DNA from: Heloderma charlesbogerti
Taxonomy: Eukaryota > Chordata > Lepidosauria > Squamata > Helodermatidae
Assembly: GCA_026122225.1 (NCBI GenBank)
Contig: JANEZZ010002883.1
Coordinates: 1-64,000 of the forward strand
DNA: 64,000 nucleotides
Direction of reading: 5' to 3'
In this document: one piece after another, positions 42,957 through 55,021 of the stretch
How positions within the stretch are numbered: the stretch's first letter is position 1
Layout: every line of letters begins with the position of its first letter
The notes under the pieces: generated by a model
Databases searched by the model: none
Told to the model about the DNA's origin: nothing
The model's input: the letters and a program-made list of their open reading frames with translations, nothing else
Made by a program: the position numbers and the translations under genes

Positions 42957-43823
42957 CACAAGACCCTGGAATTCTCCTCTTCTTTTCTGCTCCAAAAATT
43001 ACAAAGATAAATCTGTACGGACAACCGTAATTCCGGTGCCCAGCCATCTCCATGAATCTGCATAAATTCCATAAGAAAGGCTATATTTCCTAGCTATTTA
43101 CGACTTTTTTCCCCTGCCCTGAGACGTGCAGTAATTCTTTCAGCGGAAACATTTCCTCCTCCTAGGGACTTCCCAAAAGAAGGCTGTCCTAGGTGTGCCT
43201 GAGTGATGCACTCTTCGTTTAAAGCATCACTGTTTTAAAGAAAGAAAAAAACAGCGTTGAAAACAAAAGATTTCAGTGTCTGCCTAGCCAGTGCTAGAAA
43301 CAGTGGTGTTCCTTCAGGTCCTGTGACTTCTGTCTTGCCTTGTGGACCTTGGCCTGTGACGGATGCTTGGTGTTACTGAACCTTTGCTGTTTTCTTGACT
43401 CTGCTTATGGACTGTGTAAGATATCTGACTGCCCAACTATGTTTTGGCCTCTGTCTGCTTATCTGAGCTTTCACCTTTTCCCATTTCATTACCTTTCTGT
43501 ATGGTTACTCCATCCGCTCAGAAATTGTAGAAATACTTACTGATAACAGCAATCAGTAGGTGAACCATGAGTCCCAGCACAACTCCTGCCACTGCACCAA
43601 TTCTACCCCTCCGCCCCCTAGAGAAGGCACTTTGTGGCCCAGCCTGGATGCTCCCACCCCACCTCAATCAGCATGCATATGCAGGCAACCCCTCAGCCTT
43701 TTTAAACGGCCAAGCTCTGTCCCGCCTTGCATCCGTCAATATCTGAAACCGGCCCAGGCATGGGAGGCAGGCTGTGTCCTTTCAGCCTGCATCCTGCAAT
43801 CAACATCAACAGTTTCCCTAGAT
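42957..43823. other. no gene recognised
   Basis: No exon, TE signature or homology to the other units was recognised. It lies between the last remnants of unit 2 and the 5' flank of unit 3. Confidence 0.5.
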
Positions 43824-44145
43824 TAGGGACGTCAGAGAATTCCGCCACGGACTCAAGTGAGGCCGGTTTCATTAGAATCCAGCACCCCAGAATTCGTGGC
43901 GGAAAGGCTTCCCACCCCCCGCCACCACGCGGAATCCCAATGGGACAGAGCTTACCTGAGGTGAATGCAGCAGCGGCAGCTCCAGCTGGTCTACCGGCCG
44001 GCTGCGGCTGGGCTGCTGCGGCCGCAAATGACATAGCGGCAGCCATTTGCATGGCTGCCTTTCCCGTGATAGGCTACCAGGTCACCTCCCCCCCCCCTCA
44101 GCTAATGCCCCAACCAGAACCAGGTAAGGGATTTGTACATCCCTA
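43824..44145. mobile_element. short hAT-like MITE, 322 bp (TSD CCCTAGAT/CTGTAGAT)
   Basis: TAGGGACGTCAGAGAATTCC (end B) to GGGATTTGTACATCCCTA (end A). Flanks CCCTAGAT (43816-43823) and CTGTAGAT (44146-44153) match at 6 of 8 bases. It retains both ends and subterminal GTAAG motifs but only half of one GATAGGCTAC palindrome, so most of the palindromic core is deleted. Confidence 0.8.
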
Positions 44146-44323
44146 CTGTAGATGCATTATGTTCCCCAAGTCTCTGAAATTGCTTCTGTGATGTTAGCTT
44201 GGATGGCTTTCCTCTGGCTGATGGTTGTCTGCCTACACCTCTCTTCTGCCATGGAGAACTCTATCTTATCTTGAGTCGCGTGCGCTCATCGGTAAACCTG
44301 GAAGGTCACTGGAAGTAATAATA
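44146..44323 (+). other. V2R unit 3, distal 5' flank
   Basis: Collinear with 10365-10440 of unit 1 (CTCTGAAATTGCTTCTGT). No gene or clear promoter element. Confidence 0.55.
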
Positions 44324-44861
44324 TAGGGATGGCAGAGAGTTCTGCCATGGATCTTGGTGAGACCGAATGCCAGTGCATTCGGCCCCCCGAACTCCGTGGT
44401 GGAACGGCCACCCCCCCGCATCCCCCCAAGGACCCCCCCCAGGATGAGACTTACCTGGGGCGGATCTTCCGGGTGGTGGTGGCTGTGGCGGCAGCTTCAG
44501 CGGCGGCTGTGGTGGCTGGTCTTCCAAACGGCTGCCGCCGCCACCATTTCCAGTCTTGTTAAAAAAAAAAAAGACATGATAGGCTATGTAAAGATTTAAA
44601 TAGCCTATCATGGCTGTGTATATATATAAAAAAACCACAACGTGATAGGCTACGTAAGTCTTTATGTAGCCTACCATAGCTGGGTGGGTTTAAAAACAAA
44701 ACAAAACCGCGTACACAAATGGTGGCGGCTAGGGCCGCCGCCATTTCCGTTCCTTATTTTGGGCGGAGCACAGCTGGTCCTGGAGGATTCCGGGGGGAGG
44801 GATGGAACGCCTCCCCCCCCCACCATCAACATAATCCATGAAAGGTAAGTGACTTTCGTAC
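44324..44861. mobile_element. hAT-like palindromic MITE, last bases of end A missing
   Basis: Starts TAGGGATGGCAGAGAGTTC (end B) after TAATAATA and ends in AAGGTAAGTGACTTTCGTACA, just short of the terminal TCCCTA. Palindromes at 44574-44611 and 44640-44678. Confidence 0.8.
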
Positions 44862-45681
44862 AATTGGGGGAAATCCTTCATTTGTATGGCAGCCACCATT
44901 TGTTGTTTGATCACTGGTAATCCTGACTTTATTTCTTGCGCATAAGGAATGAGGAAGATGTGGCCCTCCTGATGTTCTCGGACAGCAACTCCCATCATTC
45001 CTCCCCATGGGCTAGGCCAGCTAGGGCTGATGAACGTGCATTCCAGGAATACCTGGAGGGCCACGTGTTGCCAAGCACTGGTATGCATCCAAAGAGATGT
45101 TCTTGATCTTGGCCCTTTTGTGTGAGTTTTTTGCATACAGGCCAGGGCAGGATCACCTTTCCCCCTTGCCAACCAGAAGATGGAGCTGCCTGTGTGACTT
45201 CTCACAAACATGTTTTTCCCCAATTCTGCACCTTGCCTCGAGGCACTCAGAGAATCCATGAAGTTGCAGCTGTGAAGCTTGCTCTGATCATTATCATAAA
45301 CATAGTGAACTATTCTGAGCCTTGCCAAAGCTCAAGAGATGTTTTGCTTTCTGTTTTCCTTGGAGACCAATGATGTAAACATCAGAATGAAAGGCAGCTC
45401 CCAGGACCCTCTTGCAGCGTGACTGAAAAGCTTGGTGCATAAAATATCTCCTTTGCTCCCGAGAGCCTGGGCTCAGACTTAGACAGGCCGAGATGGCCAT
45501 GCCTGTGGTGTAGTTTAGTACACCACCTCCCATCGCTGCCTATGGCTCAGAATTGGATGTTGTTGTAAAGACACTGCAGCCTCGACCTTGCAAGACTTTT
45601 CTCACATCTCCTGATTAGCTGGCTGTGGAGGTGAAAGGAACAGTCACAAAGGAGGAACTGCAAGAGGCAGGCAGACCCAGA
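44862..45681 (+). other. V2R unit 3, 5' flank
   Basis: Carries the dispersed repeat at 44938-45086 and a stretch collinear with 10570-11120 of unit 1. An in-frame ATG lies upstream at 45625, but the hydrophobic signal peptide starts at 45682, which is taken as the start. No TATA box or other promoter element could be identified with confidence. Confidence 0.55.
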
Positions 45682-45899
45682 ATGATACCGTTGCTGCTGC
45701 TGTTGTTGCTCCTGCTTCCTTATGCGGCTGGTCAACTGCAGAAGATGGACTGCCTGAGGACTCAGAAGAAAGGGCAAGAGTTAGGATCCTATTATTACCG
45801 GCCAGGAGACTACCTCATCAGTGGAGTCCTGTCTTCACAGTATTTCATGTGCAACAAACCATACATTTTCTCTGAGTCCCCTTTAACCAGGGTTGTGAA
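45682..45899 (+). CDS. V2R unit 3, exon 1 (signal peptide and start of ectodomain)
   Basis: ATG at 45682-45684 opens MIPLLLLLLLLLPYAAGQLQ, a strongly hydrophobic signal peptide with probable cleavage after the small residues near 15-17. The mature start follows: KMDCLRTQKKG, then YYYRPGDYLISGVLSSQYF, the YRPGD motif of V2R exon 1. The exon is 218 bp, ending GTTGTGAA|GTAAGT, so two bases of a codon are carried into exon 2 (phase 2). An upstream in-frame ATG (45625) would add 19 residues ahead of the signal peptide and is less likely. This is the only exon 1 in the window. Confidence 0.88.
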
Positions 45900-46363
45900 G
45901 TAAGTGATGCTGATGATCTAATGCTTCCAAACCCGCACTGTGGTTGTCCCCATTTGCGGGAGACTGTCCATCTTTTCTTTGTATCTCTGGTCATCCCTGA
46001 TATATTGCTCTCCTGACTTTTCCCACTCTGCACTTTTTGAAGAAGAATTCGGAGCTTCATTAAAGTGAAGGCATCATTTAGTTCAGTACGCTCATGTATG
46101 ACTGGATCCATGGGGTTCCCTTGCATTGTTTCAGCCAAAAGAAACAGCAGCCTCTTTGCTTTTAAATGTTGTGATAAGACACAGGCTGGAGCTGGGGAGG
46201 TATTTTCTTGGGAGTGGTCCAAATGCAAATGTCCTCACAGAGGTTCCATCTCCAGAATAATTACAGGCCATAGTTTTAAGGCTGAGCATCTTTCTTCCTC
46301 TTCCACCACAGTACGTGACTGTAAATCCTACTGCACTCTTTGGGATTTCCTTCTGAAGAAACC

Positions 46364-46404
<41 letters not shown>

Positions 46405-47650
46405 GGGTGTTAGACCCATTCAAGATAAAATACAAGACATAATATCAGGGCACAGGGATACAGTTTCTTCAGTTTAGCTCATACAATCAGCTGAGAGTTT
46501 ATATGCATGATGGTTAGAAAATAATTAGACACCTCTTTGTTGAGATATCTGACTTTTCCTAAGACAGTGAATGACCAATCTTTCCTCAGAATGCCCTGGG
46601 AATTAGTCAGCAGAGCATACAGCATATGGCCTCTCAAATCAGAATAAAAATTACAATAAAAGAGTCCTTGGGTCAGAGTTGCAGGGACTCCTGCCTTACA
46701 CAGACACAATCTGCTTTTGAATGGAGTTTCCCAAAACCTCCCCTGAAATGCAGCTGTTGGTCCAAGATTAAGTCTTGCATGAAAGGATGCTTGATGGCCC
46801 TGTTTATTCTGAAGAGACCTCAAAGAAGAGGGTGAGGTACCAGAACTAGGCAGCATCACATTCACATGGGGTCACTGGGGGAACAGGTTCTGCTAGGCAG
46901 GAGTGTAGTTCCTGTCACTCAGTATCATCAAGTCTCAGATCAAGACTACAGAAGCCTGTGGTTGCTCCTGCGTTAGAAGAGATTCAAACTAAACACCAGT
47001 TGAGTTCATTTTGTGTTTTGTGCATAGATTCCCGATAATGGAGAAAAGGCTTCTGGGATGGTAATGAACCAGAGCCCGTGGTTACCTTTTTGGTGATCTG
47101 TTCATTTAGGTTATCAGAGATAGGAGAATTAAGAATCTGTATAATGTGTCTCCAAATTTTGTCCATCTATATCCGTGTATATCAAATATATGGTTGCAGA
47201 TCATCAGCCCCGAGCTACGCCTCTTGTGTTATTAAGATGTAGATCTCTTTTTCTCCCCCCTCCTCCCCCTGAATCTAACATGGCTTAAGACTATTAACAT
47301 CCTTCATGCGATTAAGGACTGGTTAATATTCCAGAATGGCTGAGTGGCTGGTGTGGAAATTCTTTTTTAATTGAATGCCGGATTAAAATGGAGTAAATAC
47401 CTTGGAATGCCTTATAGTTTTCTGAGGCATAGTATATTCTACACCTTGCTTTTTTCTCTTTATAGTGCTGTTTCTCTCTCCATAGTTCACCAGTAGACCT
47501 GGAAATTTCATGGCATGTAAATGCTACACTTCTTCTGGCACCTGTAAAGTTCAGTAACATTGGTGAAACCATTCTGAATGATAGCCCACCCCTATTATGA
47601 TTTTACATGACAGAATGATTGTTTTTACAGAAAAGCCTTAACAAAAGAGA

Positions 47651-47694
<44 letters not shown>

Positions 47695-48018
47695 TGAGAG
47701 AGAGATTATCTATCTAAATATAGACAGACAGACAGCTCGATCCTTGATCCTTGAAATCTGTCAACATCCCCAATGAAGGAATGGGGTATAAATATCTTTC
47801 CTTTCATCAGGTAAATGGATATTCAATTCCTTGCAACATGGCTATGTTTGCTGCCCCTATGAACATCCAAAGCATTATGTGATGATCAGCTCTTCTGAGA
47901 TTTAAATTGCATGAAAAAGAATTTGGAGGTATAAGAGAAGGAAACTGAGATTTGTTTTCGTTCAATGGAGAACGACAGCATGAGTCATTGAATTTTGTTC
48001 TTATTTACTGTTTTGCAG
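45900..48018 (+). other. V2R unit 3, intron 1
   Basis: GTAAGT to TTTTGCAG. It contains a TG repeat (46368-46402) and a (GT)n(GA)n array (47650-47706), and is collinear with the intron blocks of units 1 and 2. Parts present in unit 2 (equivalent of 26100-27126) are absent near 47440, where homology jumps. No gene. Confidence 0.8.
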
Positions 48019-48310
48019 TTTCCATGATACAAGGTACTGGCACATCCTGTCCTTCTTGTTTGCCATTCAGGAGATCAACCTGAGCTCCAGGCTCTTACCC
48101 AACATCACCCTGGGCTACAACATCTACAAGTCCTTCTTCGACGGAAGAGCCACCTCCTACGCCATGCTGCAGCTCCTTGCTGGGGGTGAAAGCAACATGC
48201 CACACTACAGCTGCGGGAGGAAGAATAACCCGCTGGCCATCCTTGAAGGGGCTGAATCGGACCTCTCCCTCCACATTTCCTCCATGTCGAGCATTTACAA
48301 AACCCCACAG
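48019..48310 (+). CDS. V2R unit 3, exon 2
   Basis: 292 bp: one base completing the phase-2 codon, then 97 codons, [77 protein letters not shown] and SSIYKTPQ, ending CCACAG|GTGTGA in phase 0. It belongs to the first lobe of the ligand-binding domain, with one N-glycosylation sequon (NIT). It differs from unit 2 at NLSS in place of NRNP and a few other positions. Fully open. Confidence 0.92.
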
Positions 48311-50447
48311 GTGTGAATGGGGAGCGGACAGGAGGCCAGGTGCATAGAAAGGGGAGCTGAGCCCTGTTTGAGCTCAGCTCTCGCTCTTCAGTCCCTGTGC
48401 CTCATGGGCATAATGGTTCTCTGGAGTGTGTGAACGTGAGTCATGGCAGTGGTGGAGATCTGGGATGGGAGACCGGGCATCCCTGGGTGCAGGGATGGCA
48501 GGAGACCATGGAAGCTGTACAAGACAGCTTTCCATGTGATCCCCAGCCCAGTTCCTGCTCCTTCCCGAAGCCTCACATAGACATGTGGAAACGTCCATCT
48601 AAGGCAAAATGCAACACAGAGGGAATCCCCTTCTTTGTGCTGTTTCTGCCCTGCATTGGATCGGACATTGCCTCTGACTTCTGCGGAGGTCTGAGTGCCT
48701 GTCTATCTGTATAGGATGGCACCTTTAATCATGTCTTGAAAGGCTCTCTGATGCAGACGTTGCAGAAAACAGTAGTGGCTGACAGGAACGAGAACCCTCC
48801 CCAGCAGTTTTTGCAGCCCCCACATGACTACTGCCATGATTCTGCCCCAGAAGGTATGATGTCACCCATCTCTCTGTTGAAGGCACAGCCCTGTAGGGCA
48901 TTTATTATTTCTTTATTTATTTCTATATTCATTTCTGTAATTTATTCATTTACATCCATATTTCACTTCACATCTAGACAGATTCCATAGTGGTGAACAA
49001 TAAAAGATACAAGATAAGGTAAAAGAATAAAAGTCCATGTTAAAAATTATTTTTTAAAGAAGAGAGAGAGAGTGGGAGAAAGAAAAATAATTACAATACA
49101 ACTGGATTGTATTGATGCTGTGGCAGGTATCCTGGTCGCAAGTTCTTTAGCTCTTTGTACACTAGTAAATAACCCCTTAAATCTGACCTGGTATCAAATA
49201 GGCATGTAGTGCAGTTCCCACAGCAAAGGTAGCAGCATGCTGAAGAGAGTCAGCTCCTGACAACAGCCAAGTTCCTGAATTCTGAACAATTGCCAGCTTT
49301 TGGAGCAGCCTTGAGGGCAGCCCCACATAGAGTGCATGGCAGTAATCCAGTCTTCAGGTTATTAGAACCTGTACCATGGTGAACAAGCTACCACATCCAG
49401 GAGAGGCCGTAGCTGGCGAACCAGGTGAAGTTGGCAAAAGACACTCCAAGCTGCATGGGCCACGTGGGCCTGCAGGGACGATGGATGTAGGACTCCCCCC
49501 AGATTACCAACCTGATCTTTGAAGGGGAATGCAGCCCCATCCTGAAGAGGCAATGGCCCTATCTCTTGGACTTGGGAACCAGTGACCCACAGGGCTTCTG
49601 TCCTCTTCCAAATCCCCTCATGACAACTCCCAGTGAATTCATACAGATGTTGAGCAATATTGGGGACAAGATGGTGCCCTGTGGAACCCTGTACCTCAAC
49701 TGCCAAGGGGTCAAGAAATGGACACCCAACATTACTCCCTCAAATCAGCCCTATACTCTGAGTGAAACCATTGTAAGCCACGTCTTCCGCTGCCCTTCCC
49801 ACAGCGTCGATCCAGCAGGAAACCATGGTCCATGGTACCCAAAGCCAATGCAAGATGGAGCAGAATTGGCAGAGTGGCATTCCCCCTGTCCCTCTCTTGA
49901 TATAGATCAACCAGCAGAGCAACCAAGGCTTATTCAGTCCTGTAACCAGGTCAAAACCCAAAGTGGGTTTCTTTGGTTCTCAGGTGGCCCCTTGATTGCT
50001 TTAATTCTTGAATAAGGCTCCTGTGTGCTCCCCAAACAGAATCTAGAACATCGTTGGGGGCAGGGCTAAATCTACCCTTTTCGGTTGGCTCACATGAGGC
50101 AGCAAGCAGGTCTAACATTCATTGATTGGTTCCTGCAGTGTATCACTCTACAGTGTTTTGAATGCGTGTAAAGGACCCCAGTGTTCCTCTTGGGCTGCAC
50201 CACAAATGGAGCTTGAGATATTTTTGCACTCCCCGTCCACATATTCTGCCTCATAGTGACAGGCATTGATTTAGATACTATTTATTTATTTATTTATTTA
50301 TTGCATTTATACCCTGCCTTTTTTCCACTTTAAGGAACCCAGTGTGGGGCACATAATCGTCCTTCCATTTTAGCCAAAAATATTTCATTTTACCCAGAAA
50401 ACAAACTGATACTAAACTACCATCCCTTACTTTACTTTGCTCCCTAG
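48311..50447 (+). other. V2R unit 3, intron 2 with L2-like LINE and SINE tail
   Basis: 48311-48555 matches unit 2. About 49020-49990 is a decayed L2 on the minus strand ([48 protein letters not shown]). 50280-50350 is an ATTT repeat with TTTATACCCTGCCTTTTTTC, the SINE/L2 tail present in all three units. It ends TTTGCTCCCTAG. Confidence 0.75.
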
Positions 50448-51257
50448 ATGAGTTACGGCATTGCAACTCCTGTTTCTAATGACAAAAGTCAGTTCCCTTT
50501 TGTCTACCGGATGACCCCGAAGGAGGAAGCCCAGTACCCAGGGATCGTCCAGCTACTCCTATTTTTCCGATGGACGTGGGTCGGTCTCTTTGCTCCAGAC
50601 ACTGAGAATGGGGAGAGGTTCCTGGGTGCCTTCATACCCCTGATGATCAGCAGTGGGATTTGTGTTGCTTTCTCCAAAAGACTGCCCCGAAATCTGTTAT
50701 TTCAAATATTCCAGATGGACGTTTCTTTCCTGGGGAAAGAAGTGAAGGTCATTGTTTACTATGCGGACTCCCACTATGGCATTTTTCCATTGATGTTTAT
50801 GCAAAAAACACTTGAAAAGAAACCAACTGGGGCAAAAGTCTGGATCACGCAAGCTTTTCAGGACATGGACTACAACTTGTCTGTTGCACCTTCTTACTTC
50901 CATTTCCTCCACGGATCTTTGTCCTTCAGAATGAAGACTAAAATAATGACAAAATATGACTACTATGAGCCAGTCTCCTCTTCTCTGGAACGGTTGTGGG
51001 ATGAAACCTTTGAGTGTTTCAGTTCAATGCATGTTTTGTCCATGAAAATTTGGACAGGTTGCAGGGAGAAAGAGAAACAGGTGACGCTGCCCCAGGAGGA
51101 GATTGAAAGAGCCCTGTCTCAGGACAGCTACTTTACTTATAGCAGCATCCAAGCTGTGGCCCATGCCTTACATGCTGCATATTCATCCCGACCAAAACGC
51201 ATGCTGATGGTGGGTGAGGGAGAAAGACGGGAACATCAAAGGCTGCATCCCTGGCAG
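50448..51257 (+). CDS. V2R unit 3, exon 3 (main ligand-binding exon)
   Basis: 810 bp, 270 codons, phase 0 at both ends. Motifs in order: [128 protein letters not shown] and [18 protein letters not shown]. The first codon is ATG where units 1 and 2 have ATC (Ile), and Cys 205 is kept. Donor CAG|GTATTC. No stop or frameshift. Both lobes of the Venus-flytrap fold are represented. Confidence 0.93.
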
Positions 51258-53158
51258 GTATTCCCTTTTTCTTTGGCAATACCTCCATAAAGGCTCATGA
51301 TGAAGATAACCAACTGTGGGATAGAGCAGATAATTGTTCCTCCTGCATGACACTACAGGCAGCCAATATATCTTGTTTTTCTGCCACCATTTCATCCCCA
51401 AATAGCATTCCTCCTCCAAAAATCCCTTAGAAATGGAGCCCCAGACCCATCGAGAACCAGTTGTTGTTGGTTTGGAAGCTCTGTCAGGATACAATCTCTT
51501 GACTTTGCAGTCAACTGACTGTTTTTGTTGTAGAAGACCCATTGGGATCCATTTCTCTGATGGCGGTCTTGTGAAGTGCACAGGGAGTTTGCAGCAATGT
51601 GCCCGATTACATGTCCTCCTAACAAAAGCTAGCTGTGGAGGATGGGGTATGACCAGGTGGGTGCAGCCTGTGGTAAATGGGGAAGTCACAAGCCCCACCT
51701 TCATCTGGGAGGTCAGCAGACTCCCCCCACCCAGCCCCCTTGATCCCAGTTAGGGCACAGTGTAACCCAGCTGTCTCCAATCAGTGACAGTGGAGGAGCA
51801 GGTGGGGTGGAATTGGAGTGGACTCATTGGAGAGATCAGCCTGCTTTCATTTCAATGTGTGTGTGAGAGAGAGAGGGGGGGGACAGGGAAAGGGAGAGAG
51901 CGAGCATGATTAGGTGGTGGTTTTGGTTTACGGCGTGTTCTTAGGGTGATTTGGCTATATCTATATGGTGTGTGTGTTCTTGTACTTTCTTCTTCCTTCC
52001 CAATCCAACTTTTCTTTTTTTTTTCTTGCTTTCTTTCAATTGTAGATCCTTATTTTAAAAACCAAACACTTGAAAAGTACATAGTTGGAAAGAGTTTCCC
52101 TCTTTCTGTTCCTGGTTCATTGTCTCTCCCCTTCCCCTTCTCTAATAGGTTTTACACTTCATTTTTTTCTTGATTGTTTATTTTAAAAAGGAGAAATACA
52201 ATAAAAACTGCTTTCCTTTTCCTTCCCTTGCCTCTTTCTTTCGCTTCCACAACACCCTTTTCGATTCTCAACAATTTCTCTGCGCTTACTTTGATTCTGT
52301 CTGGATTTTACACACACACACAAACACACACACACACACTACTCTCCTGTCCTTTTTCCTGGCTCTTCCCCACCCACCCCACCCATCCTCCTTTCCCGTA
52401 TTCCTTTCTTTCCCATTTTTGAACACATTTCCCTTAAACAACAGCGAGAACAACAGATAAACCCCCTGTTGTCTTCTGTTGTCCTCCTGCCTTGCTTGTA
52501 GGTAGTCCAGCATTTGCTTTTCTTTTTATCCTCTCTCTCCCTCTCTCCTTGTGTGTTCGTTTTTGTGTTTGTGTTTGTGTTGTGCTCAAGCAAGCAGTGT
52601 GTGTCAAAGTACAACACAGTCCACATTTCAAAAAACAGTAGGCAAAGCACTACACTCACATTAACATCTACTATTTGAATAACTCAGAACCACCCTGTGT
52701 TGCAAAGCAAGCAAGCCCAATATGGGGCAGCTTCAGAATCTTGTTGGCAGGGGCAGAGCAGAGGTGGACAAGTGGGGCTGGGATTAGCAGCACCGGTCGG
52801 CAGTCCGCTGCTCCCCCAGTTCAGATAGCGCGGAGGCATGTTGCAGTGCTCAGAGGTCACTGATGGAGGAGACACTTCAAAGAAACCTACAGTGGAATTA
52901 GGGACAGTGACCTCCTCCACTTCAACAGCTAACTTCTCGGATTTTTACCCCGCCTGAGTTTGGTTTGTATTTCTGAGAAAAGCAAATTTATCAGTGCCTA
53001 GCACAACAACTACTTCGCCAGACTGTCTGAAATTTGGCAGGTGGAATCCCCTCCATGAGGGATGCCAGGATCCCAAATTTCATGTGTTTAGCATAAAACC
53101 TGTAAACCTGACAGCCATTTCTATTTTTCAATGCCAGTCAATGAGAACATGTCATAGC
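51258..53158 (+). repeat. V2R unit 3, start of intron 3
   Basis: Collinear with 34262-35400 and 36842-38110 of unit 2 and 19160-19740 of unit 1. It keeps the uninterrupted CCTGCATG site (about 51339) that bears a MITE in unit 2. GT- and CT-rich stretches give meaningless short frames. No gene. Confidence 0.75.
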
Positions 53159-53667
53159 TAGGGATGGTGGAGAATTTCTCCCCGAAACTTCCGGGGGCCG
53201 AGCGCCAACGTGTTCGGCCCCCTGAACAAGTTTCGGGGAGAAATCCTCCGCACCCCCCACCCCCCGCACCCCCCCCTGGGACGGGACTTACCTTCACCGA
53301 ATGTCCGTCCCGGAAGCTGGTCCAGCCAGCGGTTCGGCGGCTGTTCGAGCAAGGCGGGAGCGGCAGCCGGTCTTTCAACCGGCTGCCGCTGCCGCCGCCA
53401 TTGCAATGAAAGGAAAAAAAAACCAACGCCCCCTGATAGGCTACGTGACGATTCACGTAGCCTATCACGGCTAGATTTGCAAAGTCAGCCGTGATAGGCT
53501 ACGTGAATCGTCACGTAGCCTATCATGGGTGACTTAAAAAAAAAAAAAAAGAGTGTACTGATAATGGCGGCCCCCATAGGGAGCCGCCATTCCCATTCCT
53601 TATATGGTCGCTGTAGTCTACGTAAATGTTTACGTAGACTACGGCGAAAATAAGGGCAACGCTATTT
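53159..53667. mobile_element. hAT-like palindromic MITE, right end deleted
   Basis: Starts TAGGGATGGTGGAGAATTTC (end B) after GTCATAGC. Palindromes at 53429-53470 and 53488-53526, a TAGTCTACGTAAAT palindrome at 53611-53644. It stops in GGGCAACGCTATTTG. Unit 2 shows the uninterrupted flank (38093-38100, GTCATATC), and about 115 bp of that flank is missing here, so a deletion removed the MITE end plus neighbouring DNA. Confidence 0.85.
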
Positions 53668-55021
53668 GTCACATCCAAACCATAACGGGGACTCTGTTCA
53701 CAGCCCTGGTTTTGGATAACTGCTGCCAGCCCTAATACCCCCATTTGGCTAGTGGTCTCAAGGGGGAGGGTGGTGGCAGACCAACTGGAGTTCCTGATTG
53801 TCTAGCTCCTTTCCATTTGGATTCCCTGTCTGGTTATGTGACTGAATCAATCTCGGTCTCAGGAAGGATGACCATTAAAAGAAACAAGGGGAAATCCACA
53901 CTGTTGATTCTACTTGATCTCACATCTCCTTTGACATGTCTGTTTCCTGTTTCCTACATGAGCATTGCAAAGGAAGCTGCTCCAGCTGGTCTCGGGACTA
54001 TGGAAGCAAGCAAGCTCACACAGAGGGTGCAATCACAGCAAGCGAACAGGGGGAGCAGACAGGAGTTGGCCAGGGGAGGTGCCAGCATGAGAAATTTGGA
54101 CTCTAGGATAGCGGGCTATATTTCCTGGCAGATGGACCAGTGGCAAGGATCCATCAGGTGGATCCACTGTTGGCTATAGAATCGGATTCAAGGAGTGCTT
54201 ATCAATGGGACCTTCTCACACTGGGGAGAAGTATCGAGCGAGGTACCACAGGGCTCAGTCCTGGGCAAAGTTCTCTTCCACATTTTTTTTAATGTGTTGG
54301 ATGAGGAGATGCAGGGAATGCTGATCAAATTTGCAGATGGCACAAAATTGGGCAGGATAGCTAAATACCGTGGAAGACAGAAACAGAATTCAAAGTGATC
54401 TTAAATTTAATTAATTTAAATTAAATTTAGTAGAGATAAATGCCAAGTCCTGCACCTTGGAAAAAGAACCTAAATGCACAGTTGCAAGGTGGGGAATACA
54501 AGCAAGAAGGACCTTGGAATTGTTGTCGATCACAAGCTGAATATGAGACTTCCAAATCACATGAAGTACAAGTTCCCCTCTACTCAGCACTGGTTAGGCC
54601 TCATCTGGAGTACTGTGTCTAGTTCTGGGCACCACACTTTAAGAAGGATGCAGACAAACTGCAGAGGGTTCAGAGGAGGGCAAGAAAGATCATCAGGGGA
54701 CTGGAAAGAAAGCCCTAATAGGAGAGGCTGAAAGAACTGGGCATCTTTAGCCTTGGGAAGAGAAGACTGAGGGGAGATACAACAGCGCTCTTCAAGTACT
54801 TCTGGAAAGGTTGTCACAGAGAGGAAGGCAGGATCTCTTCTCGATCATCCCAGAGTGCAGGAAACGGAATCAAGGGCTCATGTTACAGGAACCCAGTTCC
54901 AGCTGAACATCAGGAAAAACTTCCTGATGGTTAGAGCAATACACAATTGAACCCATGACCTAGGGAGATGGTGGGCTCTCCCACACTGGAGGCCTTCAAG
55001 ACGAGGCTGGACAGCCACCTG
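53668..55021 (+). mobile_element. intron 3 block with CR1 LINE 3' fragment
   Basis: 53668-53870 matches 38215-38400. From about 54080 CR1 frames parallel those of 39286-40260: SHWGEVSSEVPQGSVLGKVL, FHIFFNVLDEEMQGM, LVRPHLEYCV, then GGTGGGCTCTCCCACACTGG and ACAGCCACCTG, where the MITE inserted. It is decayed, with stops. The CR1 3' end resumes at 56604. Confidence 0.8.

Noticed and set aside
48397..48714. 105-codon plus-strand open frame between exons 2 and 3 of V2R unit 3
   Set aside because: It starts inside intron sequence shared with unit 2, where it is not conserved, and has no V2R motif. Exon 2 and exon 3 join in phase without it.
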